Source of the DNA: CAYZJD01 sp964483455
GTDB taxonomy: Bacteria; Acidobacteriota; Terriglobia; Bryobacterales; Bryobacteraceae
Direction: 5' to 3'
Length of the DNA: 64,000 nt
Assembly: GCA_964483455.1 (NCBI GenBank)
Contig: CAZACK010000007.1
Location: 1 to 64,000, forward strand
Shown: piece after piece, positions 1-7,898 of the stretch
Numbering within the stretch: position 1 is the first letter of the stretch
Layout: every line of letters starts with the position of its first letter
Notes under the pieces: generated by a model
Database searches by the model: none
What the model was told of the DNA's origin: nothing
Seen by the model: only the letters and a program-made list of their open reading frames with translations
Made by a program: the position numbers and the translations under genes

Positions 1-18
1 CGGCAGGAGCGGGACGGC

Positions 19-24
19 TATAAT
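19..24 (+). promoter_or_regulatory. -10 box (TATAAT) for the mntA-hepT pair
   Basis: A perfect TATAAT lies 9 bases before the GTG start at 34. A transcript would begin at or within a few bases of the start codon, so the message is probably leaderless. No Shine-Dalgarno sequence fits in the gap. The -35 region is at the window edge and cannot be judged. Confidence 0.6.
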
Positions 25-33
25 GACACCATC

Positions 34-420
34 GTGAATGACCTCGCCGGTCTAGCCTCCATCTTCGAGCAGCACGATCAGGTGAAGCTTGTCTACTTGT
101 TCGGCTCTCGTGCCGAGGGCTCCAGCGGCCCGCTCAGCGACTGGGACTTCGCTGTCCACCTCGACGAACGCGACCCAAAGAGGGCGTTCGACATCCGGTT
201 GTCGCTGCTGGACAGCCTCCAGCGCCGGCTTGGAACCGACGACGTGGAGGTGGTCATTCTCAACCAAGTAGAAAGTCCCGAGTTCAAGTACAACGTCATC
301 ACTACGGGAAAACTGATTTACGAGAGGGAGCCGTTCCGCGTCCTGGTGGAGCCGCGAATCCTTCATGAATATTTCGATTTCCGCGATTTGCTCCGCCGGC
401 ACGGCTTGACGGAGGCCTGA
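34..420 (+). CDS. mntA: MntA-like nucleotidyltransferase antitoxin
   Basis: A 128-residue minimal nucleotidyltransferase. The signature GSX10DXD is complete: G24-S25, then ten residues, then D36-x-D38, which are the nucleotide and metal ligands of this fold. The start is GTG at 34, the first in-frame start after a perfect -10 box. The partner gene begins 5 bases after the stop and encodes a HEPN protein, so this is the antitoxin half of a type VII HEPN/MNT module. In characterised pairs MntA neutralises HepT by adding AMP units to a tyrosine. That activity here is inferred from the motif and the pairing. Length is normal for the family. Confidence 0.88.
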   Translation: MNDLAGLASIFEQHDQVKLVYLFGSRAEGSSGPLSDWDFAVHLDERDPKRAFDIRLSLLDSLQRRLGTDDVEVVILNQVESPEFKYNVITTGKLIYEREPFRVLVEPRILHEYFDFRDLLRRHGLTEA

Positions 421-425
421 TCCGG

Positions 426-851
426 ATGACGAACATCGCCGTCATCGAGAACAAGCTGAGTTCCATCCGGAGATACCTGGATATCCTCGCCTCCTACCGG
501 ACGGTTTCACTGGAAGAGGTCGAGTCGGATACGACGCTGCGGGGGGCCATCGAGCGCTACTTGTACCTTCTCGCGCAGGCGGCCATCGATCTGGCCGACG
601 CCTTCATTGCGTTCCGGAAACTGAGGAAACCGGCCACGATGGCTGAGTCCTTCGCAATCCTCCAGGAGGCGGGATTGTTGAGCCGGGAACTGGCAGCCAG
701 GCTGGCGCGCATGGCGGGATTCCGCAACATCCTCGCCCATGACTACGAACGGCTGGACTACCGGATCGTATTGGACGTGCTGCATCATCACCTCCGCGAC
801 GTGGAGGATCTTGTCGACGCGGTCTCCGGAAGCGGACGCCACGGTTCCTGA
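426..851 (+). CDS. hepT: HepT-like HEPN ribonuclease toxin (DUF86)
   Basis: A 141-residue all-helical protein of the HEPN/DUF86 family. The catalytic motif RX4HXY is intact at R100, H105 and Y107. In characterised HepT toxins Arg and His cleave RNA, and the tyrosine is the residue modified by MntA. The gene follows mntA by 5 bases on the same strand, with no room for its own promoter, so the two are co-transcribed. All toxin residues are present, so the module is probably active rather than decayed. The RNA target cannot be told from sequence. Confidence 0.88.
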   Translation: MTNIAVIENKLSSIRRYLDILASYRTVSLEEVESDTTLRGAIERYLYLLAQAAIDLADAFIAFRKLRKPATMAESFAILQEAGLLSRELAARLARMAGFRNILAHDYERLDYRIVLDVLHHHLRDVEDLVDAVSGSGRHGS

Positions 852-879
852 CACAGCGAACCGCATTTCAGGCCTGCGC

Positions 880-885
880 TACAAT
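880..885 (+). promoter_or_regulatory. -10 box (TACAAT) for the kinase gene
   Basis: GCGCTACAAT places a TACAAT hexamer 11 bases upstream of the ATG at 897. There is no clear Shine-Dalgarno sequence in the gap. The geometry fits a leaderless or very short-leader transcript, as for several other genes in this window. Confidence 0.45.
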
Positions 886-896
886 GGCAACGCGGA

Positions 897-2597
897 ATGC
901 AGCGGGTCGGCCGGTATCAAATCACTGGGGAGCTTGGACGGGGCGCGATGGGTGTGGTCTACCGCGCGCTGGACCCGGCCATCGGCCGCACGGTAGCGAT
1001 CAAGAGCATCCGCCTCGCTGACATAGCCGACCCGGGTGAGGCCGCCCGCATGCGCGAGCGCCTGCTCCGCGAAGCCCAGTCGGCGGGGCTGCTCTCGCAT
1101 CCCGGCATCGTCACCATCTTCGACGTCGAGGAGCAGGACGGCCAGGCGTACGTCGCCATGGAGTTCGTCAACGGCCCGACCCTCGATCAACTCCTCTCCC
1201 GCCCGGAGCCTCTGGACCCAAAGACCGTCTTCCGCGTCCTCCGGGAAACCGCCGCCGCCCTCGACCATGCCCATAAGAAGGGCATCGTCCACCGCGACAT
1301 CAAGCCGTCCAACATCATGATTCACGAAGACGGCGCGGCGAAGATCACCGACTTCGGCGTGGCGAAAGTCTCCGCCTCGCAGCACATGACGGTGGCGGGT
1401 ACGGTCGTCGGAACGCCGAGCTACATGTCGCCGGAGCAGATCCAGGGCAAGCCGGTGGATGGGCGCTCGGACCAGTTCTCGCTGGCGGTGATCGCTTACG
1501 AGATGCTCACGGGCGAGAAGCCGTTCGTGGGCGAGCCTTTGCCGTCGCTGCTCTACAAAGTCGTTCACGACGAACCGCCGCCCCCGCAGCGGTTGAATCC
1601 GACGCTCGGCTGGCAAGTGGAAGTAGTGCTCTTCAAGGCGCTCAACAAAACCCCGGACGAGCGATACGCGTCCTGCTCGGAGTTCGTGGCCGCCCTTGAA
1701 GGCGCCTGCAAGTCTTCCAAAGGCTGGAAACCGCTGCCTCGGGGCGCGGTACAGAGCCTGCCTACGTCGGCCGTAGCAGTCGTAGCGCCGGCGGAAGTGG
1801 CGGTGCCGGCGCCGGACGCCGTTCCGATGGAGCCGGCGCGCCGGCGCCTTCCGGCGCGTGTCGCAGGAGTTTTCGCGCTGCTGGCCGCCCTGGGCCTCGG
1901 CGCGGCCTTCCTGGCATGGCGGCAAGGCTGGATCAGCCTGCCGGTGGAGGAACTCGCGCTTCAGCCACCCTCAGGCCCGCCTGCGCCCGCTCTGTCCTCT
2001 CGACCGAGCCCAAGCGGACCGGCAGTCGAACAAACGAAGCCGGAGCCGCCGCCGCCCGAGCCGGCGAACGAAGAATCCTCGGAGGAGGCTGCCGAGCCGA
2101 GTGGGCCGGAAGTCAAGATCCCGGTCTCGGCGCCGCCGTCGCCGGCGCAAGCCGGTGCGGTGGAAGACACAGTGGTCCTCGTGCGCACCAGCCCGCCCGG
2201 CGCCCGCATCATCTTCGACAACAACCCCAGCACCGCCTGCAAGAGCCCGTGCTCGCTGGCGCTTCCTCCAGGCCGCCACACCGCTTCGGCGACCCTGACG
2301 GGACACCGATCCGCGCTGCGAATCTTCCACATCCCTAACGAGAGCGACTTCTTCCTGTATCTGGCCCCGATGGTCGGCCAGGTGCAGATCCTGAGCGAGC
2401 CGCCGGGCGCCGCCGTTGTTGTGAACGGCCGGCCGCGCCCGGAGAAGACCCCGGCGATCCTCGAGCTGCCGGCAGGGAAATACAAGATCGCCGTCCTTCG
2501 CGAAGGCTACCAACAGGACGACCAGGAGGTGGATCTGAAGGACAGCGGCTTCGTCAGGTTGAACTTTCAACTGGGCCGGCAGATCGAAAACAAATGA
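897..2597 (+). CDS. membrane Ser/Thr protein kinase with PEGA domains
   Basis: A 566-residue bacterial Hanks-type kinase. The N-terminal catalytic domain (about 1-280) has the glycine-rich loop GELGRGAMG, Lys36 in VAIK, the catalytic loop HRDIKPSN with D134, DFG with D152, and an APE-like SPE, so it should be active. A proline-rich linker leads to one membrane segment (about 317-340). The outside part carries a second acidic/proline-rich stretch and two PEGA-type beta domains (about 430-560, with SPPGARI and EPPGAAV). The topology is cytoplasmic kinase with an extracytoplasmic sensor. Its stop codon overlaps the start of the sulfite-oxidase-like gene (ATGA), so the two are translationally coupled. 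The signal sensed and the substrates are unknown. Confidence 0.9.
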   Translation: MQRVGRYQITGELGRGAMGVVYRALDPAIGRTVAIKSIRLADIADPGEAARMRERLLREAQSAGLLSHPGIVTIFDVEEQDGQAYVAMEFVNGPTLDQLLSRPEPLDPKTVFRVLRETAAALDHAHKKGIVHRDIKPSNIMIHEDGAAKITDFGVAKVSASQHMTVAGTVVGTPSYMSPEQIQGKPVDGRSDQFSLAVIAYEMLTGEKPFVGEPLPSLLYKVVHDEPPPPQRLNPTLGWQVEVVLFKALNKTPDERYASCSEFVAALEGACKSSKGWKPLPRGAVQSLPTSAVAVVAPAEVAVPAPDAVPMEPARRRLPARVAGVFALLAALGLGAAFLAWRQGWISLPVEELALQPPSGPPAPALSSRPSPSGPAVEQTKPEPPPPEPANEESSEEAAEPSGPEVKIPVSAPPSPAQAGAVEDTVVLVRTSPPGARIIFDNNPSTACKSPCSLALPPGRHTASATLTGHRSALRIFHIPNESDFFLYLAPMVGQVQILSEPPGAAVVVNGRPRPEKTPAILELPAGKYKIAVLREGYQQDDQEVDLKDSGFVRLNFQLGRQIENK

Positions 2598-3964
2598 CGC
2601 TTCTTCGCAGAGATTTCTTTCGCCTGGCAGCCGCGGGCGCCCTTGCTGGAACCTTGCGCGGGGTTCCGAAACCCGGCATGGTGGTTCGCTGCGCTCGGCC
2701 CGAAAACGTCGAGATGCCGCTCGAAGGCTTCTCGACCTGGATCACCCCGGTGGAGCGGTTCTTTGTCCGCTCGCATCACTACACGCCGCAAATCAACCTG
2801 TCGGAGTGGCGGCTGGAAGTAGCCGGCCTGGTGGCCCAGCCGCTCAGACTGACCATGGAGGAACTCCGCCGTTTCCCGCGGCACGCGCTGACCGGCGTGC
2901 TGGAATGCGCCGGGAACGGCCGCGCGTTGTACGAGCCGCCCATGCCGGGCATGCAATGGAAGTATGGCGCCGTTGGGAATGCGCACTGGGCGGGCATTCG
3001 ACTGGCGGATGTCCTTCGGAAAGCCGGCGTGAAACAGGGCGCGGTGGAGGTGCTGTTCGACGGTGCGGATGTTCCGGTTGGCACGATGCCGGAATTCCGC
3101 CGCACGATTCCGATCCGGAAGGCGCTCGATCCGAACGTGCTTCTGGCTTACGACATGAACGGCGCGGCGCTCACGCCGAGCCACGGATTTCCGCTCCGCG
3201 TGGTGGCGCCCGGGTGGGCCGGCGATTCCTGGGCGAAATGGTTGGTGCGAATCGAGGTGCTCGATCGCGAGTACGACGGTTTCTTCATGAAGACGGCGTA
3301 CCGGCATCCTGGCCGGCCGGTGGTTCCCGGCTCGCCGGTGAAGCCGGCGGAGATGCGTCCCGTCGCGTCCCTGCGGGTCAAGTCCGTGATCGCCGCGCCG
3401 GCGGCCCAAACGCGGCTCGGCGCCGGACCGATGCGGGTGCACGGCGCCGCGTGGTCCGGAGAGTCGCCGGTCGTCTCGGTCGAGGTTTCCACCGACGGCG
3501 GACGCACCTTTCACCCGGCGCAACTCGGACGCGACCGCGCCCCGTTCGCGTGGCGTCTCTGGGAGACAACCTGGACTCCGGCCGCCGCGGGCTACTACAC
3601 GCTGATGGCCAGAGCCCGGGACGCTTCCGGCGACTCACAGCCGCTGGTGCAGGAGTGGAATCCCTCGGGCTACCTGTGGAATGTCGTCCACCAAGTGGGC
3701 GTTGAGGTGACGCCGGACCTTGCCGCGGGAACAACGGTGCCGCCCGGCGCGGCCAAAAGTGGACATGCGCCCGCTGCGCCTGCCGGCTACCGCCGCGCCT
3801 GTCTGGTTTGCCACGACAACGACGCGGTGGAACAACAGCGGCTCGCGCCGGCCCAATGGGAGAGCGAAGTCGAAAAGATGGTCCGCTGGGGCGCCACCGT
3901 CAAGGAAGCAGACCGGCGGGAGATTTTGAAGTATCTGGGCGAGAATTTCGGCCCGTGGCGATAA
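2594..3964 (+). CDS. Tat-exported sulfite-oxidase-like molybdoprotein with c-type haem tail
   Basis: A 456-residue protein. It begins with a twin-arginine signal (LRRDFFRLAAAGALAG), as expected for a cofactor-loaded periplasmic enzyme. Residues 40-235 match the oxidoreductase molybdopterin-binding domain, with the Mo-ligand cysteine C105 in LECAGNGR. Residues 245-370 match the Mo-cofactor dimerisation domain. The C-terminus adds a short cytochrome c domain with CLVCH at 403-407 and a likely axial Met429. Substrate and cofactor are thus joined to an electron exit in one chain, like SorA plus SorB fused. Sulfite is the likely substrate, but related enzymes differ. The start ATG lies inside the kinase stop (ATGA overlap). 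Confidence 0.85.
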   Translation: MTLLRRDFFRLAAAGALAGTLRGVPKPGMVVRCARPENVEMPLEGFSTWITPVERFFVRSHHYTPQINLSEWRLEVAGLVAQPLRLTMEELRRFPRHALTGVLECAGNGRALYEPPMPGMQWKYGAVGNAHWAGIRLADVLRKAGVKQGAVEVLFDGADVPVGTMPEFRRTIPIRKALDPNVLLAYDMNGAALTPSHGFPLRVVAPGWAGDSWAKWLVRIEVLDREYDGFFMKTAYRHPGRPVVPGSPVKPAEMRPVASLRVKSVIAAPAAQTRLGAGPMRVHGAAWSGESPVVSVEVSTDGGRTFHPAQLGRDRAPFAWRLWETTWTPAAAGYYTLMARARDASGDSQPLVQEWNPSGYLWNVVHQVGVEVTPDLAAGTTVPPGAAKSGHAPAAPAGYRRACLVCHDNDAVEQQRLAPAQWESEVEKMVRWGATVKEADRREILKYLGENFGPWR

Positions 3965-3974
3965 CCACGCGGCC

Positions 3975-6071
3975 TCAATACTCCAGCACCCGCTCCATCT
4001 CCCGCGCCAGGTCTTCGGTCTGGGGCAGAATCGCGTCCTCCAGGTCCGGGTTGTATCCGACCCAGGTATCCAGGGCGCCGATGCGGCCCACCGGCGCGTC
4101 GAGGCGGTCGAAAAGCTCCGAGGAGATGCGCGCCGCCAATTCCGCCCCATAGCCCCACGACAGGCAGTCCTCGTGCGCCACGATCACCCGGCTGGTTTTC
4201 TCCACCGAAGCGCAGATTGCCTCCCAGTCATACGGCGCCAGCGTCCTCAGGTCAATCACCTCGATGCTCACACGAGGGTTCCTCTTTTCCACCTCCAACG
4301 CGGCCAGGACCGATTTGTGCACGAGGAAGCCATAGGTGACGACCGTCAGACTCTCGCCTGCCTTAGCCGTTCTGGCCTTCCCGAACGGGATCAGGAAGTC
4401 CTTGCCGGGGTGCGCCGACCGGTTGTACGGCTCACGATAAAGCCGCTTGTGTTCGAGGAACAGCACGGGGTCGTCGCAGCGGATCGCCGTGCGCAGCAGG
4501 CCGCAGGCATCGAGCGCATTCGATGGAAAGGCCACGCGCAGTCCCGGGATATGAGTGAACAGCACCTCCCCGCACTGGCTGTGGTAGATCGCGCCGCCGG
4601 TCAAGTAACCGCCGATCGCCACGCGGATCACCAGCGGACAGGAGAACTCGCCATTCGAGCGCCAGCGAACGGTGGCCAGCTCGTTCCGGATCTGCATCAT
4701 CGCCGGCCAGATGTAGTCGAAAAACTGGATCTCGGCCACCGGCTTCATGCCGCGCGTGGCCATGCCGATGGCGCGCCCCACGATGGCCGCCTCCGCGAGC
4801 GGCGTGTCGAAGCATCGCGCGCCGCCGAATTCCGTTTGCAGGCCGGCAGTGGCCTTGAAAACCCCACCCTTCCCCTTGACCTTTCCCAGATTCGCTTCCC
4901 GGCCGCAATCGGCGACGTCCTCGCCAAAGGCCACGATGCGCGGATCGCGCCGCATCTCCTCGGCCAGCGTGCGGTTGATCTCGTCGACCATCGTCCGCGG
5001 CTCTCCCTCGAACTTGGGCGGGATCGAGAATTCCTCCGACGTGGGATCGACGCTTTCCGAGTAAAGATGCAGCAGAACCGTCTCGCGGCCGGGCGTCCCG
5101 GCCCGCAGCGCCTTGTCCGTCGCCTCCTGGATCTCCTGGTCGACTTCGTGCGCGATGCGCTGGAGCGTGCGCGGATCGGCCACGCCCTCGGCCACAAGCC
5201 AGTCCGGAAAATTGGTGAGCGGGTCGCGCAGCGCTTCCGCCGCGCGCTCCTCCGGCGTTCGGTACAGGCGCTCGTCATCCGAAAGCGAGTGCGAGTAAGG
5301 CCGGATGACGTGCGCGTGCACCAGCGCCGGGCCTTCCCGCGCGCGGCACCACGCGGCGGCTTCGCTCAGTGCGCGGTGAGAGGCTACGTAGTCGCATCCG
5401 TCCACTTCCAGCCGCAGCAGGCGCGGGAAGCCCGCGGCGAGCGTCGATACGCTGCCGCCCGCCGTCTGCCGCTCGATCGGCACGGAGATCGCGTAGCCGT
5501 TGTCCTCGACCAGGAACAGCACCGGCAGCTTCTCGAGGCAGGCGACGTTCAGCGATTCCCAGAACTCGCCCTCGCTGGTGGCGCCGTCGCCGGTGGTGAC
5601 CAGCGTGACTTCGTCGCTTTCCGGATGCAGGTAGCGGCCCGCGTGGGCGCATCCCACCGCCTGAAGAAACTGGGTGCCGGTCGGCGAGGATTCCGTGACG
5701 ATGTTCAGCCGCTTGGATCCCCAATGCGACGGCATCTGGCGTCCGCCGGAAGCGGGGTCGGCGGCGGCGCCAACGGAAGCCAGCAGCATTTCCTCGGCGG
5801 TCATCCCGAGCATGAGACACAGCGCGCGATCGCGGTAGTAGGGATAGAACCAATCGTGGCCCGGTTTGAGCGCGGCGCCGGCCGCCGCCGACACCGCTTC
5901 GTGGCCGCAGCCGTTGATCTGGAAAAACACCCGGTTCTGGCGCTTGAGCAGGATCTCCCGGTCATCAATCCGCCGGGACATGAGCATGATGCGGTAGGCG
6001 TGCAGCAACTCGTCCGGTTGCAGCGCTCCGATGCCAACATCCGGTCGGCTTGCCGTTCGTGTGACAGCCAC
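3975..6071 (-). CDS. fused alpha/beta E1 of a branched-chain/2-oxoacid dehydrogenase
   Basis: A 698-residue thiamine-diphosphate enzyme with both E1 subunits in one chain. The alpha half (about 1-350) has the ThDP motif GDG at 161-163 ending at N191. The beta half starts near 365 (MVDEINRTLAEEMRRDPRI) and has the family pattern FGEDVAD. It decarboxylates a 2-oxoacid and acetylates or acylates the E2 lipoyl domain. No E2 or E3 gene is in the window. The start is GTG at 6071, with a TACACT -10 six bases upstream. The fusion is common in Acidobacteriota and Bacteroidota and is usually annotated as 2-oxoisovalerate dehydrogenase. The exact substrate cannot be assigned. Confidence 0.88.
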   Translation of the reverse strand: MAVTRTASRPDVGIGALQPDELLHAYRIMLMSRRIDDREILLKRQNRVFFQINGCGHEAVSAAAGAALKPGHDWFYPYYRDRALCLMLGMTAEEMLLASVGAAADPASGGRQMPSHWGSKRLNIVTESSPTGTQFLQAVGCAHAGRYLHPESDEVTLVTTGDGATSEGEFWESLNVACLEKLPVLFLVEDNGYAISVPIERQTAGGSVSTLAAGFPRLLRLEVDGCDYVASHRALSEAAAWCRAREGPALVHAHVIRPYSHSLSDDERLYRTPEERAAEALRDPLTNFPDWLVAEGVADPRTLQRIAHEVDQEIQEATDKALRAGTPGRETVLLHLYSESVDPTSEEFSIPPKFEGEPRTMVDEINRTLAEEMRRDPRIVAFGEDVADCGREANLGKVKGKGGVFKATAGLQTEFGGARCFDTPLAEAAIVGRAIGMATRGMKPVAEIQFFDYIWPAMMQIRNELATVRWRSNGEFSCPLVIRVAIGGYLTGGAIYHSQCGEVLFTHIPGLRVAFPSNALDACGLLRTAIRCDDPVLFLEHKRLYREPYNRSAHPGKDFLIPFGKARTAKAGESLTVVTYGFLVHKSVLAALEVEKRNPRVSIEVIDLRTLAPYDWEAICASVEKTSRVIVAHEDCLSWGYGAELAARISSELFDRLDAPVGRIGALDTWVGYNPDLEDAILPQTEDLAREMERVLEY

Positions 6072-6077
6072 GTCTCC

Positions 6078-6083
6078 AGTGTA
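6078..6083 (-). promoter_or_regulatory. -10 box (TACACT) for the E1 gene
   Basis: On the minus strand TACACT lies 6 bases before the GTG start at 6071. This is another near-leaderless arrangement. The match is weaker than TATAAT, so the call is tentative. Confidence 0.35.
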
Positions 6084-6086
6084 AGA

Positions 6087-6232
6087 AACGGTGACAGGCT
6101 ACGTAATCCCCATTTTTCCGAAAGCCTAGACCTCTTCGCCCGCTCCCACCTGGGCAAGAATAGGATGTTTGCCGAAGGTGGCCGCCGAGAAAAGCCAGTT
6201 GAAATTGGGGATTGCGCAGCCTGTCACCGTTT
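6087..6232. repeat. imperfect inverted repeat of the GGTGACAGGC family
   Basis: The arms at about 6087-6117 and 6203-6232 are reverse complements over roughly 30 bases with about 3 mismatches. Both contain GGTGACAGGCT followed by CG-AATCCCCA. They bracket about 85 bases of non-coding DNA between two leftward genes. The right arm supplies the TGA stop codon of the LarA-like gene (6224-6226). A third, partial copy lies at about 40560-40582, where it again supplies a stop codon. It could fold as a long stem in the transcript or be a dispersed REP/MITE-like element. Confidence 0.7.
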
Positions 6233-7489
6233 TCTTCGGGCCAGCACGTAGGGGCCTTCGGGGATTACCGCCACGGCGGCGCCGGACGGCAATCCGCCGA
6301 GCAGCGCCTCGATGGCGGCCGGCGCCGAGAGGTACGTCCTGCCCCATAACGAAGGGTGGTACTCGACGGGCAGTCCGGGGACATAAAACAAAACCTCGGC
6401 TCTTTGTGTGACCAGCGCCAGCTTCTCGAGCTGCCATTGGTCGATCTCCACCGGGTGCCGAAGGATGTGGTCGAGGAATCCGCGGTCCGAGGGAAACTCC
6501 TTGAGCATCCGCCGGAACTCCGGCGCCCCTGCCCCTTCCTCGCAGGCAGCCGCCAGCAGGATCTTGCCGCCCTCCCTGACGATGTGCGACGCGGCGGTGA
6601 TCCCCTTGATCGCCTGGTAGAAGGTGAGATCCAGCGGGTACCCCGCCGACGTGGTGATGACCGCGTCCACCGGCTCCTCAAGCGTCTCCAGCATCACTCT
6701 GGATACAAACTCGACGCCGGTGCGGTGCGCCTCCTCCGGACGCCCCGCGAACACCCCGGCGATCCGGCGGTCCCGGGCCAGTGCCACGTCGACGATGAAG
6801 TCGTGCCGGACCATGCGGGCAATCTCCAGCAGTTCCCGGTGCAGCGGGTTGTCTTCGATCGAGCCCTCGCACGCCCGCGGGTCGCGCATGAACTTCGGGC
6901 TGTGGAGCACCTCAATGGTCTCCCGGGCCGCCAGCCCGGGCGCGATCAGTTTCCGCGATCCGGAGTACCCAAGCATCAGGTGCGGCTCGATGAAGCCCAG
7001 CGTGAGGTGGAGATCCGCCGCCACAAACCGTTCATCAATGTAAACCGGCGTGCCGGAGGCAGTGGCGCCCAGGCAGCGGTGCTCCTCCCGGTTCCGCGCG
7101 TTGTGGTTGACCACGAGGTCCGCATGTTCCTCGCCCACGATCTCCCGGATCTCGGCGTCCGTCGCCGGCCGGTGGAGCCCGGTGGCGATCAGGATGGTCA
7201 CCCGCTCCCGCGGGATTCCGGCCCGCTGAAGGCGCGCGAGGACCGGCGGCAGCACTTGCCGGTTCGGCGCCGGCCGGGTGATGTCGCAGACCGATATGGC
7301 AGCACTGGTCTTCCCGCCCGCCAGCCGTTCCAGCGGCGGGCAGCCTATCGGCTCGTCCAGCCCGTGCTCGATGGCCTCCCGGGGATCCTCCAGCGGCTTC
7401 GCCGATCGAGCCTCCAAGATCCGGTAGCGGAATCCCTCCGGAAGCTCGGCGGTCAGGCCGGTTTTCCCAAAAGCCAAATCCACTCGCAT
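6224..7489 (-). CDS. LarA-like nickel-pincer racemase/epimerase (DUF2088)
   Basis: A 421-residue LarA-family protein. Key residues known in lactate racemase are conserved: H106 in TGLHRP, H170 in EPH, K180 in YSGSRK, and H196 in LHSP. The lysine and histidines hold or serve the nickel-pincer nucleotide, so the protein is probably active. The ATG at 7489 was chosen because MRVDLAFGK is the usual family start. A TTG 45 bases upstream adds only junk-like residues. No larB, larC or larE is nearby, so the cofactor must be made elsewhere. The family includes racemases and epimerases of other 2-hydroxyacids, so lactate is not assured. Confidence 0.85.
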   Translation of the reverse strand: MRVDLAFGKTGLTAELPEGFRYRILEARSAKPLEDPREAIEHGLDEPIGCPPLERLAGGKTSAAISVCDITRPAPNRQVLPPVLARLQRAGIPRERVTILIATGLHRPATDAEIREIVGEEHADLVVNHNARNREEHRCLGATASGTPVYIDERFVAADLHLTLGFIEPHLMLGYSGSRKLIAPGLAARETIEVLHSPKFMRDPRACEGSIEDNPLHRELLEIARMVRHDFIVDVALARDRRIAGVFAGRPEEAHRTGVEFVSRVMLETLEEPVDAVITTSAGYPLDLTFYQAIKGITAASHIVREGGKILLAAACEEGAGAPEFRRMLKEFPSDRGFLDHILRHPVEIDQWQLEKLALVTQRAEVLFYVPGLPVEYHPSLWGRTYLSAPAAIEALLGGLPSGAAVAVIPEGPYVLARRKR

Positions 7490-7550
7490 ACGGAAGACCG
7501 TAGCACACACCGAGCCGGCCGAAGCAGCCGGCAACTTTTTTCTTCTGAAC

Positions 7551-7580
7551 TTGAAACGTTTTTCCGCCGATCTGCATTTA
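7551..7580 (+). promoter_or_regulatory. possible promoter for the microprotein genes
   Basis: TTGAAA at 7551-7556 and CATTTA at 7575-7580 are 18 bases apart and lie just upstream of the first microprotein gene. The -35 is good and the -10 is poor, so this is only a candidate. Confidence 0.3.
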
Positions 7581-7600
7581 TGAAGTGGAGGGTTCAGCCG

Positions 7601-7690
7601 ATGAGCCTGTGGATCACAGCAGCGGTGGGCGGGTTGGTGATCCTCGGCCTGTTCCTGTCCATGATCGCTTCTTCTCCGAGGACCCGCTAA
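7601..7690 (+). CDS. 29-residue single-span membrane microprotein A
   Basis: A tiny gene encoding a short N-terminus, one hydrophobic span (about residues 4-23) and a basic tail ending PRTR. A GGAGG sits 9 bases before the ATG at 7601 and favours it over an in-frame ATG at 7580. Its product aligns without gaps over most of its length to microprotein B, encoded 60 bases downstream: GLV-LGLF-SM-A--PR is shared. The two genes differ mainly at synonymous codon positions, which shows selection on the peptide and supports real coding. I recognise no family. The likely location is the inner membrane. The role is unknown; a small regulator or subunit of a membrane complex is possible. Confidence 0.65.
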   Translation: MSLWITAAVGGLVILGLFLSMIASSPRTR

Positions 7691-7750
7691 CCACCTCCGC
7701 GTTTGGCATCACGCTTGCTCACCTCTTAACCGAAAGTGAGGACCGGAGCC

Positions 7751-7837
7751 ATGATGATCTTCGCCGCAATCGCCGGTCTGGTTGTGTTGGGCTTGTTTTT
7801 CTCGATGTTCGCCACGCCTCCCCGAGCGGGTCGCTGA
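7751..7837 (+). CDS. 28-residue single-span membrane microprotein B
   Basis: A paralogue of microprotein A, with one hydrophobic span followed by a basic tail (PPRAGR). About 15 of 25 aligned residues are identical, and the leucine, glycine and serine codons differ between the copies. A GGAG lies just upstream of the ATG. The downstream amidohydrolase starts 61 bases later with its own -10 box, so co-transcription is uncertain. The tandem arrangement suggests duplication and possibly a hetero-oligomer. Such genes fall below normal annotation cut-offs and are probably missed in relatives. Confidence 0.65.
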   Translation: MMIFAAIAGLVVLGLFFSMFATPPRAGR

Positions 7838-7885
7838 CGGCCCCTCCTGACACGCCGCCCGGCATTCCTGACACACGCCACCGTG

Positions 7886-7891
7886 TAGAAT
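7886..7891 (+). promoter_or_regulatory. -10-like TAGAAT before the D-aminoacylase-like gene
   Basis: TAGAAT lies 7 bases before the ATG at 7899 and leaves no room for a Shine-Dalgarno sequence. It fits the near-leaderless pattern seen elsewhere in the window. Confidence 0.35.
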
Positions 7892-7898
7892 TGGCGGC

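Noticed and set aside
4173..6251. 692-codon open frame antisense to the E1 fusion gene
   Set aside because: No recognisable domain, and the opposite strand has clear ThDP enzyme motifs throughout.
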